A stretch of DNA of 53,353 nucleotides. Source: a virus. The position numbers and the translations under genes were made by a program. Below the pieces are notes generated by a model. The model was given only the letters and a program-made list of their open reading frames with translations. It did not search any database and had not been told where the DNA came from. Where the stretch lies: positions 1 to 53,353 of IMG/VR virus record IMGVR_UViG_3300025425_000027; one strand, written 5' to 3'. Positions 6,913 to 15,387 of the stretch are shown piece by piece; positions within the stretch are counted from its first letter, which is position 1, and every line of letters begins with the position of its first letter.

Positions 6913-7902
6913 CTATGAGTTCATAAGTTTGTATGCGCTTGCCAGACCGCCCATACCAGCCACGGTTTGGCCGAACAGAGATGGGTTTGCACTCATCTGC
7001 GACCCAGTGGTGTAGCTGCGGTTAATCGTGTTGTACGGGGTTCCTGAGAGCGCACCCAACGTGAAGTTAACCATTTCCTGTGGATACATCTTCTGATCAA
7101 GATAGTCAGCATATGCTAGATCCAGAGCCTGTTGATCAAGCTGCCTGCGAGCTTCGCCAGCGCCGATAAGTCCAGCGGCGGCTTGCGTCTGCAAGTCTTG
7201 CACCATTGGGGCCATGCCTTGGTATGCATCCATCTGCTGGATGCGTGAGGCTTCGTTTGTCTCGTAAGCCTGACGGGCCTGAGTGTCTGCGCCAAAACGC
7301 GCCTGTCGATCAGTGTCAAAGCGACCAGAGGCAAAGTTTAGACCTTCACGGGCTGCACCCGCCCTCAAGTCTCCTGCGGCCTGTGCGCCCTCGCCAGCGA
7401 CTGTGCCTTCCATGATGCCAAGTCGGCTACCGAATGCGCCGCCACCTGTAGAGGCTCTGGCCCGTGCATCGTTCTGAGCGCGGAGCGTTTGCTCTTCAAT
7501 CTCGCGGACGGCAGGGTCCATAGCCGACTGATAGATGTCCATGTAGGGCTGTGCGCTCTCAAGGCTAAAAGGATCGCCCATAAGCTCTTCACGGGACATG
7601 GTGTCATATCCAGCGCCTAGAGTGTCTGCCACTTCACCAGCGCGGTTCATGTATGGCATATAGCTCTCTGCACCATCCTTGAGGATGTTCATGCCTTGGC
7701 GCTCTTCTTCTGTCAGACGATTGCCGTCATAGGAGGCTGTCCGTGCGCCTGTGTACATGGGGTATGGCGAATTTGCTATTTCAGCAGCTCGCTCAAATGT
7801 GGTTCGACCCGCAGCGGTTACCCACGCTGGTACACCCGTCTCTCCTACTGTCTCGCTAGAAGATGGCAGTTCCGAATATGATGGTGTGCAAAAGCCGCCC
7901 AT
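6913..7902 (-). CDS. Virion-associated protein with MGGFC N-terminus
   Basis: A 329-residue, mostly helical protein beginning MGGFCTPSYSELPSSSETV. The middle (about 125-235) is rich in Ala, Arg and Gln with alternating acidic residues (EIEEQTLRAQNDARARAS), typical of helical-bundle internal virion or tail-hub proteins of podoviruses. It lies between the acetyltransferase gene and the internal virion proteins and has the RBS GGAGGCTTAA. The MGGFC start is shared with the protein at 34733-35902. It probably belongs to the ejected protein set or distal tail; no catalytic motif is seen. Confidence 0.65.
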   Translation of the reverse strand: MGGFCTPSYSELPSSSETVGETGVPAWVTAAGRTTFERAAEIANSPYPMYTGARTASYDGNRLTEEERQGMNILKDGAESYMPYMNRAGEVADTLGAGYDTMSREELMGDPFSLESAQPYMDIYQSAMDPAVREIEEQTLRAQNDARARASTGGGAFGSRLGIMEGTVAGEGAQAAGDLRAGAAREGLNFASGRFDTDRQARFGADTQARQAYETNEASRIQQMDAYQGMAPMVQDLQTQAAAGLIGAGEARRQLDQQALDLAYADYLDQKMYPQEMVNFTLGALSGTPYNTINRSYTTGSQMSANPSLFGQTVAGMGGLASAYKLMNS

Positions 7903-8340
7903 TTAAGCCTCCATGTAAAGCGATCCAACCTTGGCCATGCCAAGTCGCTCATAAAAATTGTCTTTTCGGTCAATATCTCCAGAATAGACATGACCAAGTT
8001 TGACCTTGATGTTGGCGTCTCGACCTATTTCTAGGAAACTTTTCACCAGCGTTAGGGCCGCTCTTGATTTTCTATGCTCTTTATACACAAAAAACCACAG
8101 GTCAGCCAAGTATAATTTGTCGGACCACCAGTCGGACGTTTCCATCCCGCCAATAGATCCGATAATTTTGCCGTTAACTTCCGCCACAATGACAACGCCC
8201 CTGTGCAGGGCATTGTTAATTGCAGTGGTCAGCTTTTCGGAATTGACTGGCGATGTGCCGTCAACTGTCCCTGAGTGCATGACCATAAGCATCATGTACA
8301 ACTCAGATAAGTCTTCGACTGTCGCCAATCTTAATATCAA
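7903..8340 (-). CDS. GNAT-family N-acetyltransferase
   Basis: A 145-residue single-domain protein with the GNAT order of elements. The N-terminal ILRLATVEDLSEL matches strand beta1 and helix alpha1. GVVIVAEVNGKIIGSIGGM forms the central hairpin. LADLWFFVYKEHRKSRAALT contains the acetyl-CoA loop in a variant form (usual R/Q-x-x-G-x-G/A). The C-terminal FYERLGMAKVGSLY is the typical GNAT ending. Such enzymes are frequent inside phage structural modules; the acceptor is unknown. It overlaps the preceding small gene by four bases and ends next to the MGGFC virion protein. Confidence 0.8.
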   Translation of the reverse strand: MILRLATVEDLSELYMMLMVMHSGTVDGTSPVNSEKLTTAINNALHRGVVIVAEVNGKIIGSIGGMETSDWWSDKLYLADLWFFVYKEHRKSRAALTLVKSFLEIGRDANIKVKLGHVYSGDIDRKDNFYERLGMAKVGSLYMEA

Positions 8341-8672
8341 GCCATGCCGCCTAGTGCGCCCATCTGTGGAGCCGCCTGTGGGGCTGGAGTCTCTTGTGGC
8401 ATACCGCCGCCGCCCTCTACTGCCGCAATAAGCTCTTGCAGCTCTGGGAGGAGCTTCATGAGAACTTGAGCCACCTCTGGGGTGATGACAGTGTCCAGCA
8501 TTTGCAGCTCTTGCTCTGACATAGCTGACAGACGTGCCACCAGCATTGCTGCGATTTCTTCGTCTGGCTGTAGCAGGTTCTTCATTGCCTCTGGTGGGAG
8601 GTTACGCATTGGGTTTTCGGCGTTCATATTAGCGCCTGCCATGTCTGGCATCATCATTGGTTCACGGGCCAT
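8337..8672 (-). CDS. Small methionine-rich structural-module protein
   Basis: A 111-residue protein starting MAREPMMMPDMAGANM after the RBS AGAAGGAAATTTAAT; an in-frame upstream ATG lacks a comparable RBS. Residues 40-90 form amphipathic helices (LSAMSEQELQMLDTVITPEV), flanked by Met/Pro/Gly-rich tails. I recall this type from marine phage structural regions with no known function. It is coupled to the downstream GNAT gene by an ATGA overlap. Confidence 0.65.
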   Translation of the reverse strand: MAREPMMMPDMAGANMNAENPMRNLPPEAMKNLLQPDEEIAAMLVARLSAMSEQELQMLDTVITPEVAQVLMKLLPELQELIAAVEGGGGMPQETPAPQAAPQMGALGGMA

Positions 8673-8673
8673 A

Positions 8674-10041
8674 TTAAATTTCCTTCTGTTTATAGAGAAC
8701 TGTCCAGTCTGTTGTCTTGCAGAACAAACCAATAGACCAGCAAATTGGTTCTAAGATCTTGCGGTACACTTTGCCAAGGTAGTCTGGCTTGTCACGCTTA
8801 CCGTAGATGTATGCGATCTCATTGGCGCGGTGTCCAGCAACGTGCGTCCAGAAGTTGACCAAGCGGCCCTTACGCATCTGACGCACCATCCAGACAGCCC
8901 AGACGTGATACCCAGCAACGTGCTGCGGCGTCAGGTAATCTTCGGTGAATTTGTAGTCCAAAACCACTTGCTTGCGGGTCATGATGCCTTGACGCATGAG
9001 TTCATTACAGATCACGCGGCCACCTATCGCACCGCCGATAAATCCACCAATGCCCGGCAATAATGCATTTCCAATGTAAGAACCAAAACCAACTTTTGCC
9101 CCAGTTTTTATAGATTCCTTGAGGTTTTTACCAGCAATCAAATTTGCCGCTACTGTAGCTAGACCCACGCCAGCAGATCCGTATAAGTTTGACCTACCTG
9201 CCGCTGACAGCCCTCCGTCTTCACCTCCGAAGCCAAGACGATCTGTGACACCACCAAAATATCCTTTAACACCAGTTCCAGTCAGTGGTCCTGTGGCTCT
9301 ATCTACAGCTAATTTCCTTGCTTCAGCTTTTTGCCTCATTTTAATAGCTTCTGGTGAGTTGCCTTGAACATTAAGTCGCTCAAGAAAATCTGGATCATTT
9401 ATTTCCGCCTGCAATGCTTCTGCATCAGTTCCACTTATAGTGCCTTTTCCAGCCGCAAGATTTGCATTTTTAGTGTCAGGACTGAATTGGACATAAGAAG
9501 AAGATCCGTCTTTCGGAGTTTTAAAAATATCCAGAGGAGAATCAAAATTAGATGTAAAATCAGTAAAACCTTCAGAAAATTTATCAACTCCCCCAGCGGC
9601 AGCGACTGATCGACCAAACTGCCCACCAAGTCCAGCCGCTACCTGAGTTACCGCAGCAATACCCTCTTGCTTGTATTGCTCGCGCATTGCCTCTTCTGCT
9701 GACATGCCTGTCTCAGCGGAAAAATCAGCACTTAGACGTGCCACTTCTTCTTCGCTGATCTGATCTTCTTCTGGGTCAAACGTGACCTCACCTGTCTGCT
9801 TTTGCGAGATCCAGCGGAACATTGGCATATATTTTGTGCCGTAGACGTTCTGCATTTCTTCCAAATCAAATGTCGGTGTGTTTGATTGCAACTGATATGT
9901 TGGAACAGTTATCGTGCCGTCTTCGTTTGTGACAACAGCCGTCCGATCTTCATCTGGACTGCTGTAATCGCCACCGGGCAATGCGCCAAGCGCACCATCT
10001 GGGATAAGGTTAGATCCTAATACGATTGGTTGATACGCCAT
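8674..10041 (-). CDS. Structural protein with conserved C-terminal RVICNELMRQG domain
   Basis: A 455-residue protein. The N-terminal half is acidic and low in motif content. Residues 300-350 are Gly/Ala-rich and hydrophobic (NALLPGIGGFIGGAIGG). The last ~110 residues form a separate basic domain that starts at GGRVICNELMRQGIMTRKQV and continues through AGYHVWAVWMVRQMRKGRL. I recall this C-terminal domain in many phage structural proteins, where it follows variable N-terminal parts. It is likely a tail-tip or internal virion protein. The ATG follows GGAGATAAACTA. Confidence 0.65.
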   Translation of the reverse strand: MAYQPIVLGSNLIPDGALGALPGGDYSSPDEDRTAVVTNEDGTITVPTYQLQSNTPTFDLEEMQNVYGTKYMPMFRWISQKQTGEVTFDPEEDQISEEEVARLSADFSAETGMSAEEAMREQYKQEGIAAVTQVAAGLGGQFGRSVAAAGGVDKFSEGFTDFTSNFDSPLDIFKTPKDGSSSYVQFSPDTKNANLAAGKGTISGTDAEALQAEINDPDFLERLNVQGNSPEAIKMRQKAEARKLAVDRATGPLTGTGVKGYFGGVTDRLGFGGEDGGLSAAGRSNLYGSAGVGLATVAANLIAGKNLKESIKTGAKVGFGSYIGNALLPGIGGFIGGAIGGRVICNELMRQGIMTRKQVVLDYKFTEDYLTPQHVAGYHVWAVWMVRQMRKGRLVNFWTHVAGHRANEIAYIYGKRDKPDYLGKVYRKILEPICWSIGLFCKTTDWTVLYKQKEI

Positions 10042-10364
10042 TAGTTTATCTCCAGTAAGCTGGCCACTACATGCAACCGATTAGCTGTCGCTGCCGTGAC
10101 TTTTAGTATTTCGTTTTCCTCAACAACCAGCGGCTCCGTCAAAAGTTCTATAGTTGTATTAGCAGCAACTGCCGTAACTTTGAAGAGAGAAAAAATTGCT
10201 GCGCTGGCGTCTGTTATTGTGACTGTGATCGTGTCTGCATTGCCAGTATCCTCAGACACCAAGATAGATTTAACCAAGGTTGTTGTCGCGCCGGGGGCGG
10301 TGTACAGAACCGTGGCGTTTGTGCTTGTCAGGTCAACTTTTGCATTCTTATAACTATTAGGCAT
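10041..10364 (-). CDS. Small beta-rich virion protein
   Basis: A 107-residue, beta-strand-rich protein (ATVLYTAPGATTTLVKSILV; ADTITVTITDAS) resembling small decoration or neck-associated virion proteins of marine phages. I place the start at MPNSYKNAKV because that ATG overlaps the upstream stop as TAATG. The gene lies between the stabilisation protein and the RVIC-domain protein. No cysteine or catalytic motif is seen, and the exact place in the virion is unknown. Confidence 0.6.
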   Translation of the reverse strand: MPNSYKNAKVDLTSTNATVLYTAPGATTTLVKSILVSEDTGNADTITVTITDASAAIFSLFKVTAVAANTTIELLTEPLVVEENEILKVTAATANRLHVVASLLEIN

Positions 10365-10549
10365 TACGATATAAACCACGCTGTAGCTTCGGCCTGATCA
10401 ACGGCCACTTGAAGGCCAGTTGACGCCGCAAAGTAAGTCGCCTGCTTTTCAAGCTCAAGGGTGTTGGTCAGTCGGTTCATATAACCGCGATTGTATTGGC
10501 TTGGCGGCGTGGGTAGCCGCAACACCGCAAGTGGAGATCCCTGTGCCAT
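10364..10549 (-). CDS. Small tail-module protein, 61 aa
   Basis: A 61-residue protein starting MAQGSPLAVLRLPTPPSQY. It has a Pro-rich N-terminus followed by a helical part (MNRLTNTLELEKQATYFAAS). It sits directly behind the tail stabilisation gene, with start and stop overlapping by one base (TAATG) on the 5' side and TAATG coupling to the next gene. I do not recognise a family. Confidence 0.6.
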   Translation of the reverse strand: MAQGSPLAVLRLPTPPSQYNRGYMNRLTNTLELEKQATYFAASTGLQVAVDQAEATAWFIS

Positions 10550-12450
10550 TATCGCAGCCCATCCTGTCTTGAGTTAACTCTAAAATCGCCCAGCGTCCAA
10601 TCGTCTTGGGTTCCCGTGCTTTGGAACTTGAGCGCGATCTGACGGCCCTTGGCGCGGGTGCTTACTTTATCAGTTGTTGACGTAATCGTGAACGGCCCCT
10701 TTGTCACCTCAGTGGCATTGGGGTATTTGCGTGTGTTCATGTACAGCGACAGAGACGTGCTAGATGTCATGGTTACATCTGGGATGACCTGATCCACCAT
10801 GTATAGCGTCTCGCCATCTTGACTGATCTCGCGTGGCGCACCTTCAATGTAGCTGTTCATAGCCGCGCCATCGGCACTTGTGCCTGTCTCTTGGTTGTAC
10901 AGGTATCCATCTGGATCAAACGCAAACGGGACAACTTTAGCCCCAAAGCTGTCGCTCCAAACCGTGCGATCCATTGTGCCTACTGACCAGCAATTCTCTG
11001 CATAATTAAATGTGACATATGAATCTGGCTCTGGGTTTATCGTCCCCGCAGGGTTGTCATTTGAGACATAGAACCAAGTGATTTCTTTGAACTCTTTATT
11101 GTGTCCCACGGTTGTCTTTTCAATAAAAGATGTCTGAAGTCGATCAGCGACATAATACTGAACGGGGCATGGCAGCTCATTAACAATACCATCATATTTG
11201 AAAAAGTTTCTCTTTCCCATCCAGTAGACATCACCATCGACACTTATCATTGTGTTGAGGCCAGCGGCCCCAGAATCCGTGGCTAGAAGGCGGAATGAGA
11301 ATATGAAGTCTCCGCCAACAAAGGTCATGCCATACACAGCTTCATCTGTAGATATGATCGTTTCTTCACGGGCAGGAACCATCGCCACGATTTTTGTGCC
11401 AATTTCCAAACGCTGGTCACCAGCCGTGTTGACTGCTGTGGGAGCAAACTTAGTAAACTCTTCTTGGCTCGACCAGCGCACCAGCATGTTATCGACATTT
11501 CCAGAGCTGTATGATGTGCATCCACCTGCAATGAAGTGTCGGTCAGGGAATGACACTGTGGTCACTCGCACCACGCTAGGGACGCTCTGAGCGCCTGCTA
11601 TAGATGACGCAAGCACTGCACGGTCTGCTATGCCCCCAGATGTATCCCAGTAATAGATTGCGCCCCCACGAACTGTGGCTAGAAGGTCTTCGCCCCAAAG
11701 CGATAGGTTCCAAGAGCTGTTATCCAGAGACACAGTGCTTTCTGAGGCGGATCTTGGCGTACCCCATGCCTCGTTACCCCATCCACCAGCGCCCCAACCC
11801 AATGCTGGGGCCGCGCTTTGGACGCCCAGCCCATTATTTAGCCCGATCAGATATTTGATAGTGACTGTCCCGCCGCCTGCCGCGACAGTTGAGGAGGCCG
11901 CAGATGGGACAACAATGGTGTAAGAATCCGCATTAATGCGAGTTATCTGATAGCCATAGTAAGAATTTAAAGTGTCAGCAGAGATGCCGCCAGTAGCTGT
12001 TGTTCCGCTGAGAACAACCCAATCACCCGTCAACGCCCCGTGCGCGGTGTCTGTAATCGTTACGGTTGTGCTTCCATTTGTAGTCGCCACTGGGTTGGTC
12101 AAGCCAGTTTGTGTCGCCCGAAGTGGCGTTATATCGTAGATTGCGCCATTCTCAATAATAAGAAGGTGATTGTGCGTACCGACAGCCAGACGGTCCACGC
12201 CATCCACAGCGGCCCTCCAGTAAAGCATACGGCGAGCGATGCCTTCTATGGTTGTTTCCGTAGTAGTAATATCGCCACTTGGGCTAATTTCGTGGAGTTC
12301 GTCTTTCTGCCAGCCGCCCAACTTTTCAGGGTAGCCGTTCTTAAAACGCACAAGATCACTATCAACCCAAAACGGGCCGTTCTTGCCAGCAGCATACTCA
12401 GTGATGTCCTTTACGACACCGGGGTTATATTTTAAGAGCTGCAATGGCAT
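10549..12450 (-). CDS. Tail stabilisation protein (P22 gp10-like)
   Basis: A 633-residue, beta-rich protein. MPLQLLKYNPGVVKDITEYA, then GPFWVDSDLVRFKNGYPEKLGGW is the typical opening of phage stabilisation proteins that form the lower tail tube of P22-like podoviruses. Several WG/GW clusters (ALGWGAGGWGNEAWGTP, about 222-238) and repeated strand pairs fit a beta-propeller. Together with the gp4-like adaptor at 22124-22804 it defines the short tail. I use the ATG at 12450, preceded by AAAGGAATATTGTTT; a TTG two codons upstream is less likely. Confidence 0.75.
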   Translation of the reverse strand: MPLQLLKYNPGVVKDITEYAAGKNGPFWVDSDLVRFKNGYPEKLGGWQKDELHEISPSGDITTTETTIEGIARRMLYWRAAVDGVDRLAVGTHNHLLIIENGAIYDITPLRATQTGLTNPVATTNGSTTVTITDTAHGALTGDWVVLSGTTATGGISADTLNSYYGYQITRINADSYTIVVPSAASSTVAAGGGTVTIKYLIGLNNGLGVQSAAPALGWGAGGWGNEAWGTPRSASESTVSLDNSSWNLSLWGEDLLATVRGGAIYYWDTSGGIADRAVLASSIAGAQSVPSVVRVTTVSFPDRHFIAGGCTSYSSGNVDNMLVRWSSQEEFTKFAPTAVNTAGDQRLEIGTKIVAMVPAREETIISTDEAVYGMTFVGGDFIFSFRLLATDSGAAGLNTMISVDGDVYWMGKRNFFKYDGIVNELPCPVQYYVADRLQTSFIEKTTVGHNKEFKEITWFYVSNDNPAGTINPEPDSYVTFNYAENCWSVGTMDRTVWSDSFGAKVVPFAFDPDGYLYNQETGTSADGAAMNSYIEGAPREISQDGETLYMVDQVIPDVTMTSSTSLSLYMNTRKYPNATEVTKGPFTITSTTDKVSTRAKGRQIALKFQSTGTQDDWTLGDFRVNSRQDGLR

Positions 12451-12463
12451 AAACAATATTCCT

Positions 12464-13285
12464 TTAGGACAGCATTGCGTTATAAGTCTTCGGGCCTACG
12501 ATCCCATCAGCAACAAGATCTTTACTTTCCTGCCACGCCTGAACCGCCTTTTGCGTCATTATACCAAAAACTCCATCCGTTTCCAGTCCTAATGCGGACT
12601 GCACCTTTTCAACTTCTTTGCCAGTTGATCCAACCTTTAATAGGATAGGCGCACGGACAACAACGTAGCTGCCACCTAAGATGTCCAGAGAGCGTTTGTA
12701 GTGGTGCTTTCGATCAGCAAGGCCAATCGTTCCGCCATTAATTTTTTTGGTCGCCTTAACAACATCCTGAGCGTCTGCGTGGCGGTTTAAGTTGTTTTCA
12801 TCCCAAAACCAGCAAGCACTTTCCAACGCGCCGCGCTTGGTTCCAAGGTATTCGATTGTGTCATCTAGATCCATGCCAACGCTCTTCGCAAAGGCAGATA
12901 CGTTGTCGAAGCCCGTCAATTGGATGACGCCTTTTCCCGAAAATTTCCAGCCATCCCCGCTCGACGGCGGTCCATTACCCATGCGGCTCGCATATACGAT
13001 ATTAGCAATCTTTTCGGGCTGACGATGGTATTCTTGAGCATCGCGCCCAGCACGTTCAAAATATTTAGGGAAGATAGCGTTAAGGCCCTTGGCAGAATAA
13101 TTAAGGTTTTCTTTTAGAACTTTGAAGTTCAGGCTTTCATGGCCACACTGAGCAACGAACATTGCAATTCTATCTTCGGTGTTCACACCATATTTTGGCA
13201 AAAGTTCTTGCATGGGTTCGACCCAGCTTTCCCAATCATCGTTGCCATGAAGCAAGTGCTTTACCTGTGAAGAAGTTAAGATCAT
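12464..13285 (-). CDS. Endolysin: GH19 chitinase-like domain plus peptidoglycan-binding domain
   Basis: A 273-residue endolysin. Residues 1-200 match the glycoside hydrolase 19 lysozyme/chitinase type: FVAQCGHESLNFKVLKENLN contains candidate catalytic Glu50 and Glu59, and FSGKGVIQLTGFDNVSAFAK is the usual downstream motif. Residues 214-272 form a C-terminal PG_binding_1 domain (VGSTGKEVEKVQSALGLETD and DGIVGPKTYNAML). No signal peptide is visible, so release to the periplasm needs the holin, whose gene overlaps the 5' end by four bases. GGGAGC is the RBS. Confidence 0.9.
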   Translation of the reverse strand: MILTSSQVKHLLHGNDDWESWVEPMQELLPKYGVNTEDRIAMFVAQCGHESLNFKVLKENLNYSAKGLNAIFPKYFERAGRDAQEYHRQPEKIANIVYASRMGNGPPSSGDGWKFSGKGVIQLTGFDNVSAFAKSVGMDLDDTIEYLGTKRGALESACWFWDENNLNRHADAQDVVKATKKINGGTIGLADRKHHYKRSLDILGGSYVVVRAPILLKVGSTGKEVEKVQSALGLETDGVFGIMTQKAVQAWQESKDLVADGIVGPKTYNAMLS

Positions 13286-13737
13286 TTGTTTGCTCCCATA
13301 AATTTACTTACACTTCTCTGCCCGAACCAAAACGCTATGATTGCGCTGAACAAAGCCTGTGTTTCATCATCAAACATCAGCGGAACTGCGTCTTGCCAAT
13401 CGTTGCCAGCTTCCATTGCCTTTAATAGTATGACCGCTTTGACGGATAGGAATAAAGCAAAAAAAGCATAAGTAATAACAGGCCGTACAGATGCGGATAA
13501 TCCTGCGGCAAAGCCGCTACGAGGGTTAGCAAATTCATATAAAGCCTTCGTTTCTGCAATCTCAGCTTGCTTATCTAGTTTCTGGATGTCGTGCGTAACG
13601 CCAAGGGCCGCGAGTTCGCCCTGTAGTTTAAGTTCTTCAATTCGGTTTTTGTGATCCTGTTTCTTTTGAAAGAACCCCAGCACTTGGGGAAGGAACGATG
13701 TCCCAAAGCCCAACGCGCTACCTAATAAAGCTATCAT
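13282..13737 (-). CDS. Holin, 3-TM type (GTA holin-like)
   Basis: A 151-residue protein with a hydrophobic N-terminal segment (ALLGSALGFGTSFLPQVLGFF), a charged coiled-coil-like stretch, and a second hydrophobic region after the RP motif: SVRPVITYAFFALFLSVKAV and ALFSAIIAFWFGQRSVSKFM. This order matches the three-transmembrane holin family known from the Roseobacter gene transfer agent. Overlap with the endolysin start (ATGA) supports a lysis function. The RBS is GGGAGGTAAG. It would open the inner membrane to let the endolysin through. Confidence 0.8.
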   Translation of the reverse strand: MIALLGSALGFGTSFLPQVLGFFQKKQDHKNRIEELKLQGELAALGVTHDIQKLDKQAEIAETKALYEFANPRSGFAAGLSASVRPVITYAFFALFLSVKAVILLKAMEAGNDWQDAVPLMFDDETQALFSAIIAFWFGQRSVSKFMGANK

Positions 13738-14048
13738 TCTTTCTTACCTCCCAGCTTAGAAAATCCAAAGAATGCCCCAACCAGCGCAGATACGGATACA
13801 AAATAAACCCCAGCGATACTAGCAAGAGAGTTCATCGCTTGATCCAGCCCCATAATAGCGCACAGGACTATAGCGAAGGGATAAAGCAGCATTCCAGACA
13901 GAGCAAACCAAGTCATCTTACGCTGGGCATCTCGCTGGGCATCTTCGTCATCAAGCACACGCTTCCGGTTTTCTAGGGCCAGAGCGTCCCACTCAGACTT
14001 ATCTATGTTGCCAGATCCGTCACTGTCGGCCTTTTCAAACTCAGTCAT
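13734..14048 (-). CDS. Membrane protein with N-terminal EF-hand
   Basis: A 104-residue protein that begins with a canonical EF-hand loop, DSDGSGNIDKSE (residues 8-19: D8, D10, S12, N14, D16, E19), followed by a basic helix. Two transmembrane segments follow (about 49-67, ALSGMLLYPFAIVLCAIMG, and 75-97). It overlaps the holin start by four bases, so it belongs to the lysis cassette and may be an accessory or regulatory holin. Calcium binding is inferred from the loop only. The RBS is GGAGATTGAT. Confidence 0.75.
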   Translation of the reverse strand: MTEFEKADSDGSGNIDKSEWDALALENRKRVLDDEDAQRDAQRKMTWFALSGMLLYPFAIVLCAIMGLDQAMNSLASIAGVYFVSVSALVGAFFGFSKLGGKKE

Positions 14049-14057
14049 ATCAATCTC

Positions 14058-14570
14058 CTAATCAGCCAAAGGATTGTCTAATGCACGTTGCAATTTACCC
14101 ATAAGCCTGTCCTCAAGTTCCTTCATATCCGCGTCTTGACTGCTTCTAACACGTTCTCTCTGATTTTCAAAACGAACTTCAGCAGCGTCAATCATAGCGC
14201 GGACCTTGTCTTCCATCTCCCGAACCATGTCTTCTATACGGTCAGTCTGCTGTTCGATCCGCAAAATGTCATCCGTCAGGCCATTCTTGATGGCACGGGA
14301 ATACTCGACGCCCTCCTCAACCTTCTCAGCAATGCCAAGCATTCGAGCGTCCATAACTTCCATTTGCTGTTGATACTCCCCAATATCAAGCCCTGCTACC
14401 TCTTCAATCTTTTGATACAGTACAAAGCCACCGTACAAACCACCAACTACCGTAGATATGAAAGCAAAGATTGCAAAGATAGATGCGAAGGTAAACTTAA
14501 AACCACCTGCCTTGATCTCGCGGTCTGCGAGGCCATCAATGTTATCTGCAACTTTAGTCAGATCAGTCAT
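14058..14570 (-). CDS. Inner-membrane coiled-coil protein, possible i-spanin-like
   Basis: A 170-residue protein with a short basic N-terminus, one transmembrane segment (about 27-52, FTFASIFAIFAFISTVVGGL) and then more than 100 residues of charged heptad-like coiled coil rich in Glu and Arg. The topology, N-in with a long periplasmic coiled coil, resembles an inner-membrane spanin. The next upstream gene codes for a secreted protein with its own C-terminal coiled coil, which could be the partner. The family is known to me from marine phages only as hypothetical, so the spanin assignment is an inference from topology and neighbours. Confidence 0.55.
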   Translation of the reverse strand: MTDLTKVADNIDGLADREIKAGGFKFTFASIFAIFAFISTVVGGLYGGFVLYQKIEEVAGLDIGEYQQQMEVMDARMLGIAEKVEEGVEYSRAIKNGLTDDILRIEQQTDRIEDMVREMEDKVRAMIDAAEVRFENQRERVRSSQDADMKELEDRLMGKLQRALDNPLAD

Positions 14571-15004
14571 CAGTTTTCAAACTCCATTTCGCCTTCATCG
14601 TTTTCACCTGATTCCTGCAACTTTTTAAGCTGTTGCAGTTCAGCGCGAAGCATTTGAATTTCAAGGCGTCTGTGGGTTAGCTCCATTTGAAACAAGTCAT
14701 CACAATTCACACGGCTTTTAGGCTTATCTAAAGGAATAACGACACGCGCATAAAGGCCAATGTCCTTACCCTGCCCAACGCCGTTTCCAATGTCGGTTAT
14801 AACACCCGTAACACCCCACTCAAGTGTCGTGCCGCCGCCGACAGCATTGCTACAATCCAGATTACCAGCGCGAAAACGATCAGATTGATAGTTCATCGGT
14901 GCGCTTGGGAGTTGGAGCGCAAGCGAACTGCTTTCCGATCTCGCCTCAAGAACGCTAATGAAAATTATAAACGATACCATCCAGAAAACTACATACCATT
15001 TCAT
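14570..15004 (-). CDS. Exported protein with C-terminal coiled coil
   Basis: A 144-residue protein with an N-terminal signal peptide or anchor (MKWYVVFWMVSFIIFISVLE), then a beta-rich Gly-containing part (GNLDCSNAVGGGTTLEWGV, GLYARVVIPLD) and a C-terminal helix (HRRLEIQMLRAELQQLKKLQ). Two cysteines (about 51 and 101) could form a disulphide after export. The beta part ending in IGLYARVVIPLD has the look of an outer-membrane or surface-barrel strand pair. It overlaps its neighbours by one to four bases. It belongs to the exported cassette and may contact the coiled-coil membrane protein encoded next. Function unknown. Confidence 0.65.
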   Translation of the reverse strand: MKWYVVFWMVSFIIFISVLEARSESSSLALQLPSAPMNYQSDRFRAGNLDCSNAVGGGTTLEWGVTGVITDIGNGVGQGKDIGLYARVVIPLDKPKSRVNCDDLFQMELTHRRLEIQMLRAELQQLKKLQESGENDEGEMEFEN

Positions 15005-15387
15005 GGCCTAGCCCCATCAACTCGCGAACATATCCTAGAGGAGATTACCGTCTTGACGCCAGCCTTCTTTAGCATCTTGGATGTTGTGCATAGATACACC
15101 GCCCGAACTAAATCAGCTTTTCTTATGTAGACTGAAAAGTCTTGCCGCTCCTCATGTTTTACCTTTAAAACTCTGTACTTTGTGGCAAAGGGTACGTTGA
15201 TCCAGTCAGCATCGAAGAGGGCGATCTTATAATACTTAACGTCAGATCGGTAATTAAACAAAGACATCTCTGCCTTCATTACCCCCTCAACGTAGGAAGG
15301 TTTTAGAGTTGGATAGGCAGGCGTCATTTCATGTGCCGCCAAAGCAGAAGACCAGACAAGAAACAACAGTGATGCTTTAGTTAGCAA
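15001..15387 (-). CDS. Exported chaperone-like protein (PapD-like, tentative)
   Basis: A 128-residue protein with a clear signal peptide (MLTKASLLFLVWSSALAA, cleavage near residue 18). The mature part is a single beta-rich domain: MTPAYPTLKPSYVEGVMKAE, then SLFNYRSDVKYYKIALFDAD and VKHEERQDFSVYIR. The order, with a strand that reports on a neighbouring protein's conduct and a DFSVYIR strand, recalls the N-terminal Ig-like domain of fimbrial chaperones. Two late Cys (about 99 and 119) could form a disulphide. It is encoded right after the pilin-like protein and overlaps it by 11 bases. Only one Ig-like domain is present, so a full PapD chaperone is excluded. Confidence 0.55.
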   Translation of the reverse strand: MLTKASLLFLVWSSALAAHEMTPAYPTLKPSYVEGVMKAEMSLFNYRSDVKYYKIALFDADWINVPFATKYRVLKVKHEERQDFSVYIRKADLVRAVYLCTTSKMLKKAGVKTVISSRICSRVDGARP

